Shown here piece by piece: positions 1 through 7,142 of a stretch of 43,238 bases of DNA (its first letter is position 1; every line of letters starts with the position of its first letter). Source of the DNA: CAZEGV01 sp964511645 (lineage in GTDB: Bacteria; Bacteroidota; Bacteroidia; Cytophagales; JAAEPT01). Location: assembly GCA_964511645.1 (NCBI GenBank), contig CAZEGV010000014.1, positions 1 to 43,238 on the forward strand, read 5' to 3'. Position numbers and translations under genes: made by a program. The notes beneath the pieces are model-generated. The model saw only the letters and a program-made list of their open reading frames with translations, was not told where the DNA came from and did not search any database.

Positions 1-595
1 CGTTCTGCCACTGGAAACTTGAATCATCTAGGCATTTTAAAAGCACCGTCAAAATAAACGTAAAGACTGGACATTGTTTCGAGATTATTACTATGAACTT
101 CAAAATCGTTTAGGACAGCAAGCAGGTTTTAAGCAAGTGAAGTTTAGAATTAAATCAAAAATATTCCTGCTCGATTCCTCTACCGTTAGTCTCTGTTTAA
201 GTTTATTTGATTGGGCACGGTACAAAACACAAAAAGGTGCCATTAAGATGCATACATTGTTCGATTATGACGGTAATTTACCTGCATACGTCAATATTAC
301 AGATGGAAAAACAGCTGACAACAAAGGGGTTTATGACATTCCTTTACTGAAAGGAAGTGTTATTGTAGCAGACAGGTTTTATAATGATTTCTCGTTACTC
401 AATATTTGGGACAGCCTTGATTACGATACTCGTCCTAAAATACTTAAAAGCAATAGCCAAATACCCTTGGATACTTTCCAATTTAGTAGCATTTATACGC
501 TTAAATCTTTTTGTGAAAATAGACCTACAAAAATGGCTTGATGAACCTTTTGATCCGCCAAGTTCACCAATGAAAATTGATATACAAGGGGTGTT
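1..595 (+). pseudogene. IS4-family (DUF4372-type) transposase remnant, copy 1
   Basis: Broken cut-and-paste transposase whose 5' end lies outside the window. Bases 1-56 encode the end of the N-terminal domain (SATGNLNHLGILKAPSK). Compared with copy 2 near 5040, 20 bp are missing just after this, between two TCAAAAT repeats, which shifts the frame. The DDE core then reads from 74: the first Asp is in LLDSST and the second in VADRFYNDF. The frame breaks again near 410-420. A different frame carries a typical C-terminus of this family (ALITILVL, then LVAFIRLNLFVKIDLQKWLD). The segment that should hold the catalytic Glu is absent. The coding end is interrupted at 595 by the small element at 596-754. 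The gene cannot make active transposase. Family assignment rests on remembered motifs. Confidence 0.85.
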
Positions 596-754
596 ATACC
601 ATTTTAACTATAAGACAAGTCATTTATCCTGTTTGTTTTTATACTCTCTTCGTTAAAATAATTTACCGTAACCAGTTATGCTAAATCATTTTTCCTCGAT
701 ATTGCAAAAAACAATTCAATCTAAATTAGACTCATATTATAGTTAAACTGGTAT
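596..754. mobile_element. MITE-like element, copy A (inside IS copy 1)
   Basis: Non-coding element with terminal inverted repeats: left ATACCATTTTAACTATAA (596-613), right TTATAGTTAAACTGGTAT (737-754), with one mismatch between them. If the element is read as TACC...GGTA (597-753, 157 bp), it is flanked by a direct TTA on each side. It matches the reverse complement of copy C (34582-34740) except at two positions, so mobility was recent. It has no ORF of its own. It interrupts the last codons of the transposase remnant. Confidence 0.8.
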
Positions 755-821
755 TATTTTAAAAGCAATGAAAAATGTCCATTTAAACAGAGTAGTGAAA
801 TATTTTTCTGCATCACAAAAA

Positions 822-838
822 CATCTAGGACGCTATTG
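822..838. repeat. IS terminal inverted repeat, 3' end of IS copy 1
   Basis: The sequence CATCTAGGACGCTATTG lies downstream of transposase copy 1. CATTTAGGACGCTATTG lies at 5474-5490, outside the 5' end of the inverted copy 2. Both read outward from their transposase, as the two ends of one IS would. The stretch 755-821 between the small element and this repeat is AT-rich with no ORF. Confidence 0.6.
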
Positions 839-883
839 ATACCAAATGTATTAAACGTAATTTCCTAGGAAAATACTACTCAA

Positions 884-2038
884 TTAAATTCTTTTAGTCA
901 ACATGACACAAAGTTTGCTCTCTTTATTCGTAAAAAATAACAAATGAATATCTCCTCCGTCTTTAATTTTAAACTTTATCCTTAGTTCTTCAGGACTTAA
1001 AGGAAAATTTCTACAAATAATATTGGCTTTTTTGATATGTTCTTGTCTGATATCTTTAGGCTTATAAGCCAGTGTCTTTTCTACCTCAAAGACCCTACCC
1101 ATAAAATCATTTATCAAAGCATTAGATGTAAAAAAATTAGTATTAGGATGTAATTTTTCTAAATCATACTTTAAACACAACTCCTCAAAACAGCCTGCTT
1201 TCATGATGCTTACGTTAGGCTCGTAAACATATTTAAGAGGTATATTGTACGCTATATTTTTGTATGAATTTTTGATTTTGTAAATTAACTCTTGCTTAGT
1301 GGATAAATCTATACAGGTATAATTAATCTTACCTAGATAGCCCTTCTCTAATAAAAACAGTAACTCTTTACACTCATTATTAACAGCTACAATATGAATT
1401 TCCTTTATAAATTTTAAATCCTTAATGCTTTGAGAGATGTCCAGCATTGGAGATGCTTTTATCAAAATGACATCAGTGTAATCAAAAAGAGCTAATTCCA
1501 ATACGTTAGGAGAACAATCCAAAAAAGAAACCAGTTTAGTGTTTTTTTCATCTCTACGTGCAGGGTCTACATAAATACAATCATACTTTTTTGAATGATT
1601 TTTGAGAAATTTTTCAGCCCTTATATTCAGTACCGTTATATTTTTTCTGCCTAATGTTGTGTGATTGTGTTGTGTAATTTCGACCAATCCAGCCTCTTGT
1701 TCTAATGCTGTTACCTTTTCAAAAACTTGACTAAAAGCTACATCGTCTACGCCAAATCCTCCGCATAGGTCTAGCAAATGATTGCCTTGTACTAATGATG
1801 CTTTGTGTCGAGCAGTAAGTTCTGAACTACACTGCTCTGTACTCAATTTAGAATAGAACAATACATCATCATTATTAACCCAAACTGGCAATTTCTTTTT
1901 TGCCTTTTGACGTGCTCTAATCTGCTCTAACAAAAAACCCATGCGAGGAAGTCTCCCATGGGTTTTTAAAGCCAAATTAACAATGTTTGCTTTTATGTTT
2001 TGTTGAATAAATTCTTTCTCTTCAAGAGTAAGTTTCAT
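884..2038 (-). CDS. class I SAM-dependent methyltransferase, THUMP-like (PG_1098 type)
   Basis: 384-aa cytoplasmic methyltransferase. The SAM-binding motif I is LDLCGGFGVDD (residues 89-99), an acidic motif II lies near E113, and DPARRD (158-163) sits at the catalytic motif IV position. The N-terminal helical part, Rossmann core and C-terminal region resemble the Bacteroidota family carrying PG_1098 ferredoxin-like and THUMP-like domains, usually annotated as an RNA methyltransferase of unknown substrate. Its ATG is one base from the asd stop, so it is probably co-transcribed and translationally coupled with asd. Its stop lies 45 bp from the IS end at 838. The family call is firm; the substrate is unknown. 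Confidence 0.85.
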   Translation of the reverse strand: MKLTLEEKEFIQQNIKANIVNLALKTHGRLPRMGFLLEQIRARQKAKKKLPVWVNNDDVLFYSKLSTEQCSSELTARHKASLVQGNHLLDLCGGFGVDDVAFSQVFEKVTALEQEAGLVEITQHNHTTLGRKNITVLNIRAEKFLKNHSKKYDCIYVDPARRDEKNTKLVSFLDCSPNVLELALFDYTDVILIKASPMLDISQSIKDLKFIKEIHIVAVNNECKELLFLLEKGYLGKINYTCIDLSTKQELIYKIKNSYKNIAYNIPLKYVYEPNVSIMKAGCFEELCLKYDLEKLHPNTNFFTSNALINDFMGRVFEVEKTLAYKPKDIRQEHIKKANIICRNFPLSPEELRIKFKIKDGGDIHLLFFTNKESKLCVMLTKRI

Positions 2039-2039
2039 A

Positions 2040-3050
2040 TTATCCTTTTACAGAAGTATCTACAAGATTATTTTCAACCAAGTATTGAGCAATTTGTACC
2101 GCATTTGTAGCAGCACCTTTACGTAAGTTATCTGCTACATTCCACATATTAAGCGTGTTTGCTTGAGATTCATCTCTACGCAATCTTCCCACAAAAACTT
2201 CATTTTTCTTGTGTGCAAATTTTGGCATTGGATAAACATTGTTGGCAGGATCATCTTGTACGATGATTCCGTTAGTATTAGAAAGTAGTTTGCGAACTTC
2301 TTCTAGTGTAAAATCATTTTTAAATTCGATATTAATTGATTCTGAATGTCCTCCCATTACAGGTAAGCGCACAGTAGTGGCAGTAACTTGAATAGATTCA
2401 TCTGAAAATATTTTTTTAGTCTCCTTAATCATTTTCATTTCCTCTTTTGTGTATCCATTTTCTTGGAACACGTCAATATGAGGAATAACATTCAAATCAA
2501 TTTCGTGAGGATAGCATTTCTCTACCGAGTCATCACCCCTTCTTTCAGCTTGTAATTGGTCAATTGCTGCTTTTCCTGACCCAGTTACTGATTGGTAGGT
2601 AGAAACAACAACGCGTTTGATTCCATATTTATCTCTCAAAGGAGCTAAAGCCAATACCATTTGGATTGTTGAACAGTTAGGATTTGCAATGATTTTATCT
2701 TGCTTAGTTAATTCTTTTGCATTAATCTCTGGTACTATTAATTTTTTGGTTGGATCCATTCTCCACGCTGAAGAGTTATCTACAACTGTCGCTCCCGCTG
2801 CGGCAAATTTAGGTGCCCACTCTATCGAAGTATCCCCTCCTGCCGAAAAAATAGCGATATCTATATTCATATCTACTGCTTTATCAAGTGTAGTTACTTC
2901 ATAGTCCTTTCCTGCGTATTTAATCTTCTTACCCGCAGAACGTGCCGAGGCAACTGGAATTAGTTCCGTCACTGGGAAGTTAAACTCTCTTAATACTTCT
3001 AACATCTCACCACCTACTAAGCCAGTGGCTCCTACTACTGCTACTCTCAT
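2040..3050 (-). CDS. asd: aspartate-semialdehyde dehydrogenase
   Basis: Reduces aspartyl phosphate to aspartate semialdehyde with NADPH, the branch point to lysine/diaminopimelate, threonine and methionine. The Rossmann motif GATGLVGGEM opens the protein. NPNCST carries the catalytic Cys126 and GGHSES the acid/base His235; TTVRLPV holds the substrate Arg. At 336 aa it is normal length. An upstream in-frame ATG at 3077 is rejected: family members begin at MRVAVVGATG, and a TAnnTTTG promoter box covers 3075-3082. It is first in a two-gene operon with the methyltransferase. Confidence 0.95.
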   Translation of the reverse strand: MRVAVVGATGLVGGEMLEVLREFNFPVTELIPVASARSAGKKIKYAGKDYEVTTLDKAVDMNIDIAIFSAGGDTSIEWAPKFAAAGATVVDNSSAWRMDPTKKLIVPEINAKELTKQDKIIANPNCSTIQMVLALAPLRDKYGIKRVVVSTYQSVTGSGKAAIDQLQAERRGDDSVEKCYPHEIDLNVIPHIDVFQENGYTKEEMKMIKETKKIFSDESIQVTATTVRLPVMGGHSESINIEFKNDFTLEEVRKLLSNTNGIIVQDDPANNVYPMPKFAHKKNEVFVGRLRRDESQANTLNMWNVADNLRKGAATNAVQIAQYLVENNLVDTSVKG

Positions 3051-3074
3051 TTTATCATCAATTAAATCAAAGCA

Positions 3075-3082
3075 CAAAGATA
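3075..3082 (-). promoter_or_regulatory. asd promoter, -7 box TATCTTTG
   Basis: On the reverse strand TATCTTTG matches the Bacteroidota -7 consensus TAnnTTTG. Transcription would start near 3068-3070, giving a leader of about 20 nt to the ATG at 3050. No clear TTG -33 box is seen. Confidence 0.5.
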
Positions 3083-3225
3083 AAAATTATTTTGTAAATG
3101 AATGTGACTATTTTTTCTTTAAGTAGTTTTAAAAAGAAATTATCCCCATTTCGTAACTCTTTTGCTCTAATTTTTGTAAAACACTATAAAAATTAAGTAA
3201 TTTTTAACCTTTAATCAATACCGCT

Positions 3226-3597
3226 ATGGAAAAAAGAATAAAGTATAGTAAAGAAGAATTATTAGAATTTGAAGAGTTATTGCAATCAAAACTCAATACA
3301 GCCCAAAAAGAACTAGATCTTTGTGTAGATGCCTCCTCTAAACGAAAAAGTGAAGATATTTCAGGGGGAAACGGTGCTTTATCTTTTGATAATGGTTCAG
3401 AAACATTGGCAAAAGAAAGCCTACAACAGCAAGCCGCTCGACAAAGTAAATATATTCGAAACTTAGAAAATGCTCTGGTTCGTATTAAAAATGGAACATA
3501 CGGAGTTTGCTTAGTAACAGGGGAATTAATCCAAAAAGATAGGCTTAGAATAGTACCTCACACAACTATGAGTATAGAAGCTAAGAAAAATCAATAA
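3226..3597 (+). CDS. TraR/DksA family protein with degenerate zinc finger
   Basis: 123 aa. The N-terminal two thirds (about 5-90) are a charged helical region. The C-terminus has the DksA/TraR finger fold signature (GTYGVCLVTGELI, then VPHTTMSIEAK). Only Cys95 of the usual four zinc cysteines is present, as I recall for many Bacteroidota homologues (YGVCRVTGKLI type). Such proteins enter the RNA polymerase secondary channel and adjust transcription, often with ppGpp; whether this one does is inference. It is monocistronic, divergent from asd, and followed by a structured non-coding region. The family is fairly sure, the function not. Confidence 0.8.
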   Translation: MEKRIKYSKEELLEFEELLQSKLNTAQKELDLCVDASSKRKSEDISGGNGALSFDNGSETLAKESLQQQAARQSKYIRNLENALVRIKNGTYGVCLVTGELIQKDRLRIVPHTTMSIEAKKNQ

Positions 3598-3612
3598 CTT
3601 TTTCTATATTGT

Positions 3613-3817
3613 AACCATAACGGACTGACACTATATTGATAAAATCAACACTATATCAATACCGACTTAGCTAGTCTCTTCAAAATCAGGCCTCAACCGC
3701 TTTGCGGTCTCTTCTTGTAAGAGGTAACAGTGGAAGATTGCGATTAGGTAGCAGTCAAATCCTGTTTATTCGGATTTTATCAAGTCGGTCCGTTTTTTTA
3801 TTAGCCTTTAAGGCTAA
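3613..3817 (+). other. highly structured intergenic region, candidate non-coding RNA
   Basis: This 300-bp gap has no credible gene. Inverted repeats are dense. ACGGACTGAC near 3620 can pair with GTCGGTCCGT just before a T7 run near 3791, enclosing the region. Inside lie TATTGAT/ATCAATA, ACCGC-TTT-GCGGT, TCTCTT/AAGAGG and AAATCC/GGATTT hairpins. TTAGCCTT-T-AAGGCTAA follows the T run. A closing stem, nested hairpins and a T tract are what a ~180-nt structured RNA with an intrinsic terminator would look like (a 6S-like RNA is one possibility). A cluster of repeats is the alternative. I cannot assign an RNA family by eye. Confidence 0.4.
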
Positions 3818-3840
3818 ATTATTTGATTATTCGCTTACTA

Positions 3841-3871
3841 TTGTGTCCCAAATAATATATACCTATATTTG
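3841..3871 (+). promoter_or_regulatory. porP promoter (TTG-N20-TATATTTG)
   Basis: TTG at 3841-3843, a 20-nt spacer, then TATATTTG at 3864-3871 match the Bacteroidota -33/-7 consensus. The ATG of porP follows at 3899. This is the best full promoter match I found in the window. Confidence 0.65.
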
Positions 3872-3898
3872 TTACCATTCACTTGATTAATTAGAGAG

Positions 3899-4900
3899 AT
3901 GAAAATATTTTCGAAGGTAGTTTTTTTCGTGGGATTATTGATGACAATATTTGGCGTTCAGGCTCAGCAAGACCCCTTATATTCTCAATATATGTTTAAC
4001 CCAATGATATTAAACCCTGCTTATGCTGGCTTGCATGAGATGGCAATGCTTACCACTACTGGTAGGTGGCAATGGACAGGAATACAAGGAAGCCCTACTA
4101 CATATGCAGCTAATTTTCACACTTCATTACCTGTACCCAAAATGGGGGCAGGGATTACAGTCTCAAAAGAGTCTTATGGGATAACGTCTAATACTGAGGT
4201 TCAATTAGCGTTAGCTTACCACCTTAGGTTCAGAGAAAATAAATTAAACTTTGGAGTTACAGGAGGGTTTAATAACTACTCTATTGATTTTGCCAATAGA
4301 GGATCAGATGTCAATAATGCCAATGCTCATAAGCTCTTAATTAAAAGCGAAGATCCTAACCTTCAAAATGTAACTTTTCGTAAAAATGCACCTAATTTCG
4401 GCTTTGGTGCAATTTATACTGCTAAACATTTTTTTGCAGGTGTTTCTATTCCTAAGTTTATTGCTACGGAGATTTCTTCCGAAAACAAAGTAACTGCGAT
4501 CCAGTTTTTGCGACATTATTATATTACTGGTGGATATGTTATTAAACTCGTAAGCGGAGTAGTCGTTAAGCCATCACTCTTATTTCGTGTTGTGGACAAG
4601 GTTCAAAATACTGCTGGAGTAGAAGGTACTAGGGTAAATATTGACATGAACATTAGTGCTTATTTTAAAGAGAAAATTTGGGTGGGTGCTTCCTTCCGAA
4701 AAACAGATCGTAAAACTCTTGGATCAGTTGTGTTAATGGGGCAAGTACAGCTCAATGATTATCTCAAAGCAGGTTATTCATTTGATGTCCCGACTGACAG
4801 CCAGCTGAGAAGAGCGGGAAGACTCGCTACTCATGAGATTATGCTAAATATCAACTTTCCATTGTTAGACAAACAAGCTACTCAAGAAATATTGTATTAA
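3899..4900 (+). CDS. type IX secretion membrane protein, PorP/SprF family
   Basis: 333 aa with a signal peptide cleaved near VQAQ-QDP, then the family hallmark DPLYSQYMFNPMILNPAYAG and an antiparallel-strand pattern typical of an outer-membrane barrel. PorP binds the T9SS outer-membrane machinery; SprF-type paralogues sit beside individual large adhesins and are thought to help export them. Here it stands alone with its own promoter and no adhesin gene beside it, so its cargo cannot be told. A fragment of IS transposase begins about 16 bp after its stop, so a former neighbour may have been lost. The family is certain; PorP versus SprF paralogue is not. Confidence 0.9.
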   Translation: MKIFSKVVFFVGLLMTIFGVQAQQDPLYSQYMFNPMILNPAYAGLHEMAMLTTTGRWQWTGIQGSPTTYAANFHTSLPVPKMGAGITVSKESYGITSNTEVQLALAYHLRFRENKLNFGVTGGFNNYSIDFANRGSDVNNANAHKLLIKSEDPNLQNVTFRKNAPNFGFGAIYTAKHFFAGVSIPKFIATEISSENKVTAIQFLRHYYITGGYVIKLVSGVVVKPSLLFRVVDKVQNTAGVEGTRVNIDMNISAYFKEKIWVGASFRKTDRKTLGSVVLMGQVQLNDYLKAGYSFDVPTDSQLRRAGRLATHEIMLNINFPLLDKQATQEILY

Positions 4901-4916
4901 CACTTTCAATAAGTAA

Positions 4917-5244
4917 GAACTGCTCGCTGTCCTAAACGATTTTGAAATTCATAGTAATAATCTCGAAACAATGTCCAGTCTCTATGTTTATTTTGATAGC
5001 TCGCTGTTGATTTTGACGGTGCTTTTAAAATGCCTAGATGATTCAAGTTTCCAGTGGCAGAACGAAGACCGTTACTAATATCTCTTACCGATTGGCTTTT
5101 TGCAAATTGACAAAAAAGCATCGATATTAAGTGAGTCCAGCTTGTATTTCCTTTTTGGTGTTTATCTGTTTGTTTTTCCTTTACTAGCGTAGAAAAGATA
5201 GTCCTGTCTAATTTTGAGATTATTTGAGAAAATAAATTCATCAT
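4917..5244 (-). pseudogene. IS4-family (DUF4372-type) transposase N-terminal fragment, copy 2
   Basis: Reads from MMNLFSQIISKLDRTIF at 5244 through the N-terminal domain (SWTHLISMLFCQFAKSQSVR, RSATGNLNHLGILKAPSK) to FRDYYYEFQNRLGQ, then departs from copy 1 at a GGACAGC junction near 4917 and stops after a few unrelated residues. No DDE catalytic residue remains. It is inverted relative to copy 1 and retains the 20 bp that copy 1 lost. A small element (5289-5448) and the IS end (5474-5490) lie upstream of its start. Confidence 0.85.
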
Positions 5245-5288
5245 GAGAGAGGTCTTTTTTGTTGGTCACCTCAAAAATAATTTGAGTT

Positions 5289-5448
5289 ATACCATTTTGA
5301 TCGTAATATGCGTCTAGATTAGATTGAATTGTTTTTTGCATTATTAAGGCAAAATAATTTAGCATAACTAGTTACGGTAGATTATTTTAACGAAGAGAAT
5401 GTGAAAAACAAACAAGATAATTGACGTAGATTATAGTCAATATGGTAT
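5289..5448. mobile_element. MITE-like element, copy B (diverged)
   Basis: Ends are ATACCATTTTGATCGTAA and TTATAGTCAATATGGTAT; the outer 9-10 bases match the other copies and the interior is clearly related but diverged. Read as TACC...GGTA (5290-5447) it has TTA on both sides. It sits between the transposase start of IS copy 2 and the IS terminal repeat. The interior shares GAATTGTTTTTTGCA and GTTACGGTA with the other copies. Confidence 0.75.
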
Positions 5449-5473
5449 TACTTAATTTTCCTCTCCCTTTTTA

Positions 5474-5510
5474 CATTTAGGACGCTATTGGTTGCAGATA
5501 CTATCTGCAA
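5474..5510. repeat. IS terminal repeat followed by a perfect palindrome
   Basis: CATTTAGGACGCTATTG (5474-5490) matches the end at 822-838. One base later comes TTGCAGATACTATCTGCAA (5492-5510), a perfect inverted repeat with 9-bp arms and a 1-nt centre, possibly the palindromic target next to which the IS inserted. From 5511 to 5704 I see no gene or clear signal. Confidence 0.55.
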
Positions 5511-5704
5511 AGCTTTGATGACTTGTCTTTTGCATAGCATAAGATGAAAAATTCTGGAAAAACAAACTACTTACCTTGCAACGGTCTTAACCTACCGTCT
5601 TTTTAAACATAATGCAACTTATTTTATTGCAAATATAATATTGACCAGTGGCGGATTATTTCTAGTGATTTAATACCTTTACTTAGATTATAAATAATTA
5701 TTAA

Positions 5705-6340
5705 ATGATTAGTGTACAAAAGTTCTGTTTTAATGCCTTTGGCGAAAATATGTATTTGCTTTATGACGAGACAAAGGAATGTGTAGTGATAGACCCTGGA
5801 TGTTACGAAAAACATGAGAAGGATGAGTTATCGGATTTTATTGCTACTAAGAGTTTAAAAGTGGTGATGCTTATTAATACTCACTGTCATATTGATCATG
5901 TGTTGGGTAATTTTTATGTAAAAGAAAAGTATAAAGTGCAATTGGGGATTCACCCGAAAGAAGAGGTTATCTTGAGAGCAATCCCTACTGTGGCTCAGAA
6001 TTATGGATTTCCTTTATATGCCCATACTGATTACGATTTTTTATTAAAAGATAAAATTCAGTTTGGAAACAGTGAATTAAGTGTACTTTTTGTGCCAGGT
6101 CATGCTCCTGGTCATGTGGTTTTTTATCACGAGGGGCAAAGCTTTTGTATTGGCGGGGATGTATTGTTTAGAGCAAGTATTGGCCGCACTGACTTGCCTT
6201 ATGGAGATCATGACACTTTAATTAATGCAATCAGGACAGTAATGTTTGCTTTGCCAGATGATACGATTATTTACCCAGGTCACGGTAGTGAAACGACTAT
6301 TGGTTATGAAAAAGAAAACAACCCATTTTTACAATTATGA
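5705..6340 (+). CDS. MBL-fold metallo-hydrolase, glyoxalase II-like
   Basis: 211-aa cytoplasmic metallo-beta-lactamase-fold hydrolase. Metal ligands are visible: THCHIDH (H60, H62, D64, H65), H133 in PGHAPGH, D152 in IGGDVLF and H193 in YPGHGSET. Length and the GRTDLPYG motif fit the YcbL/glyoxalase II-like thioester hydrolases common in Bacteroidota. The substrate may be S-lactoylglutathione-like or another thioester; this cannot be decided here. Its TGA overlaps the ATG of the next gene (ATGA), so the two are translationally coupled. Confidence 0.85.
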   Translation: MISVQKFCFNAFGENMYLLYDETKECVVIDPGCYEKHEKDELSDFIATKSLKVVMLINTHCHIDHVLGNFYVKEKYKVQLGIHPKEEVILRAIPTVAQNYGFPLYAHTDYDFLLKDKIQFGNSELSVLFVPGHAPGHVVFYHEGQSFCIGGDVLFRASIGRTDLPYGDHDTLINAIRTVMFALPDDTIIYPGHGSETTIGYEKENNPFLQL

Positions 6341-7053
6341 AAAAACATATTCCGAATATAATTACATCAGGAAATGTCTTAATGGGCTGTTTGGGCATTT
6401 TGTTTGTAAGTGAGCAACGACCTGTATTGGCAATTATTTGTATGATTTTGGCATTGGTGTTTGATTTTGCTGATGGTTTGGTGGCAAGAGCACTTAAGGT
6501 GAGTTCGGATATTGGTAAGGAGCTAGATAGCTTAGCAGATATGATTACGTTTGGGGTTTTACCTGGAATGATGATGTATCAAATGATGTTATTACACTCG
6601 TGTAATGGAGAATGTACGGGTATAATCCCAAGTAATTTGTTGCCTTATTTGGGCTTTATGATTCCTGTTTTTTCTGCTTATAGATTGGCTAAATTTAATA
6701 CTTCTACTGAGCAAAGCAGTAATTTTATTGGCGTTCCGACTCCTATTACGGCTATCTTTATAGGCGGTATATATTATAATGGGTTTTTAGAATTGTCTGA
6801 GATTGTCGAGCATTTATATCATCCGAAAGTACTGCTTGTTATTACTATGCTTGTTTCTTTTTTGTTAATATCAAGTGATAAGTTTATTGCTTTTAAAATC
6901 AAAAAAGGAGAAGGAATCAAGAAATTATATCCCGAATTAGCATTAGTTATGATTAGTTTAGTGTTGATAGTGGTTACTGGTTGGCTTTCTCCAGTATATA
7001 TTTATAGTACGTATGTTCTTATTTCATATGTTAAGTTTAAATACAATAACTAG
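6337..7053 (+). CDS. pssA: CDP-diacylglycerol-serine O-phosphatidyltransferase
   Basis: 238-aa integral membrane enzyme making phosphatidylserine, the precursor of phosphatidylethanolamine. The CDP-alcohol phosphatidyltransferase motif DG-x2-AR-x8-G-x3-D-x3-D is intact: D46, G47, A50, R51, G60, D64, D68. About six to seven hydrophobic segments surround it. Its start overlaps the MBL hydrolase stop. porU begins 85 bp downstream, so the T9SS genes may share this transcript. A phosphatidylglycerophosphate synthase is the alternative within the superfamily, but length and topology fit PssA. Confidence 0.88.
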   Translation: MKKHIPNIITSGNVLMGCLGILFVSEQRPVLAIICMILALVFDFADGLVARALKVSSDIGKELDSLADMITFGVLPGMMMYQMMLLHSCNGECTGIIPSNLLPYLGFMIPVFSAYRLAKFNTSTEQSSNFIGVPTPITAIFIGGIYYNGFLELSEIVEHLYHPKVLLVITMLVSFLLISSDKFIAFKIKKGEGIKKLYPELALVMISLVLIVVTGWLSPVYIYSTYVLISYVKFKYNN

Positions 7054-7058
7054 GCATA

Positions 7059-7142
7059 ATGTTCGTTAAAGACAAACTACTTGTTTTATTGTTTATTTGG
7101 CAATATTTTAATACCAAAAAGTGTAGCTTTCACCTATTATGA
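7059..7142 (+). CDS. possible 27-aa leader peptide ending in the porU start (ATGA)
   Basis: A 27-codon ORF (MFVKDKLLVLLFIWQYF...) opens 5 bp after the pssA stop, and its TGA overlaps the porU ATG as ATGA. The product would be a short hydrophobic peptide. It could couple porU translation to upstream translation or be chance; no homologue is recognised. Low confidence. Confidence 0.2.
   Translation: MFVKDKLLVLLFIWQYFNTKKCSFHLL

Noticed and set aside
2617..2904. 95-codon frame antisense to asd
   Set aside because: Inside asd with no independent start signal or recognisable protein.
3720..3765. SRP 4.5S RNA-like AGCAGTC segment
   Set aside because: The conserved GGAAGGAAGCAGCC apical motif of SRP RNA is not present; only partial resemblance.
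3702..3890. 62-codon frame in the structured intergenic region
   Set aside because: Low-complexity hydrophobic translation across hairpins and the porP promoter.
5162..5365. 67-codon frame across IS copy 2 and the MITE-like element
   Set aside because: It crosses the transposase start and the terminal repeat; it arises by chance from joining the two.
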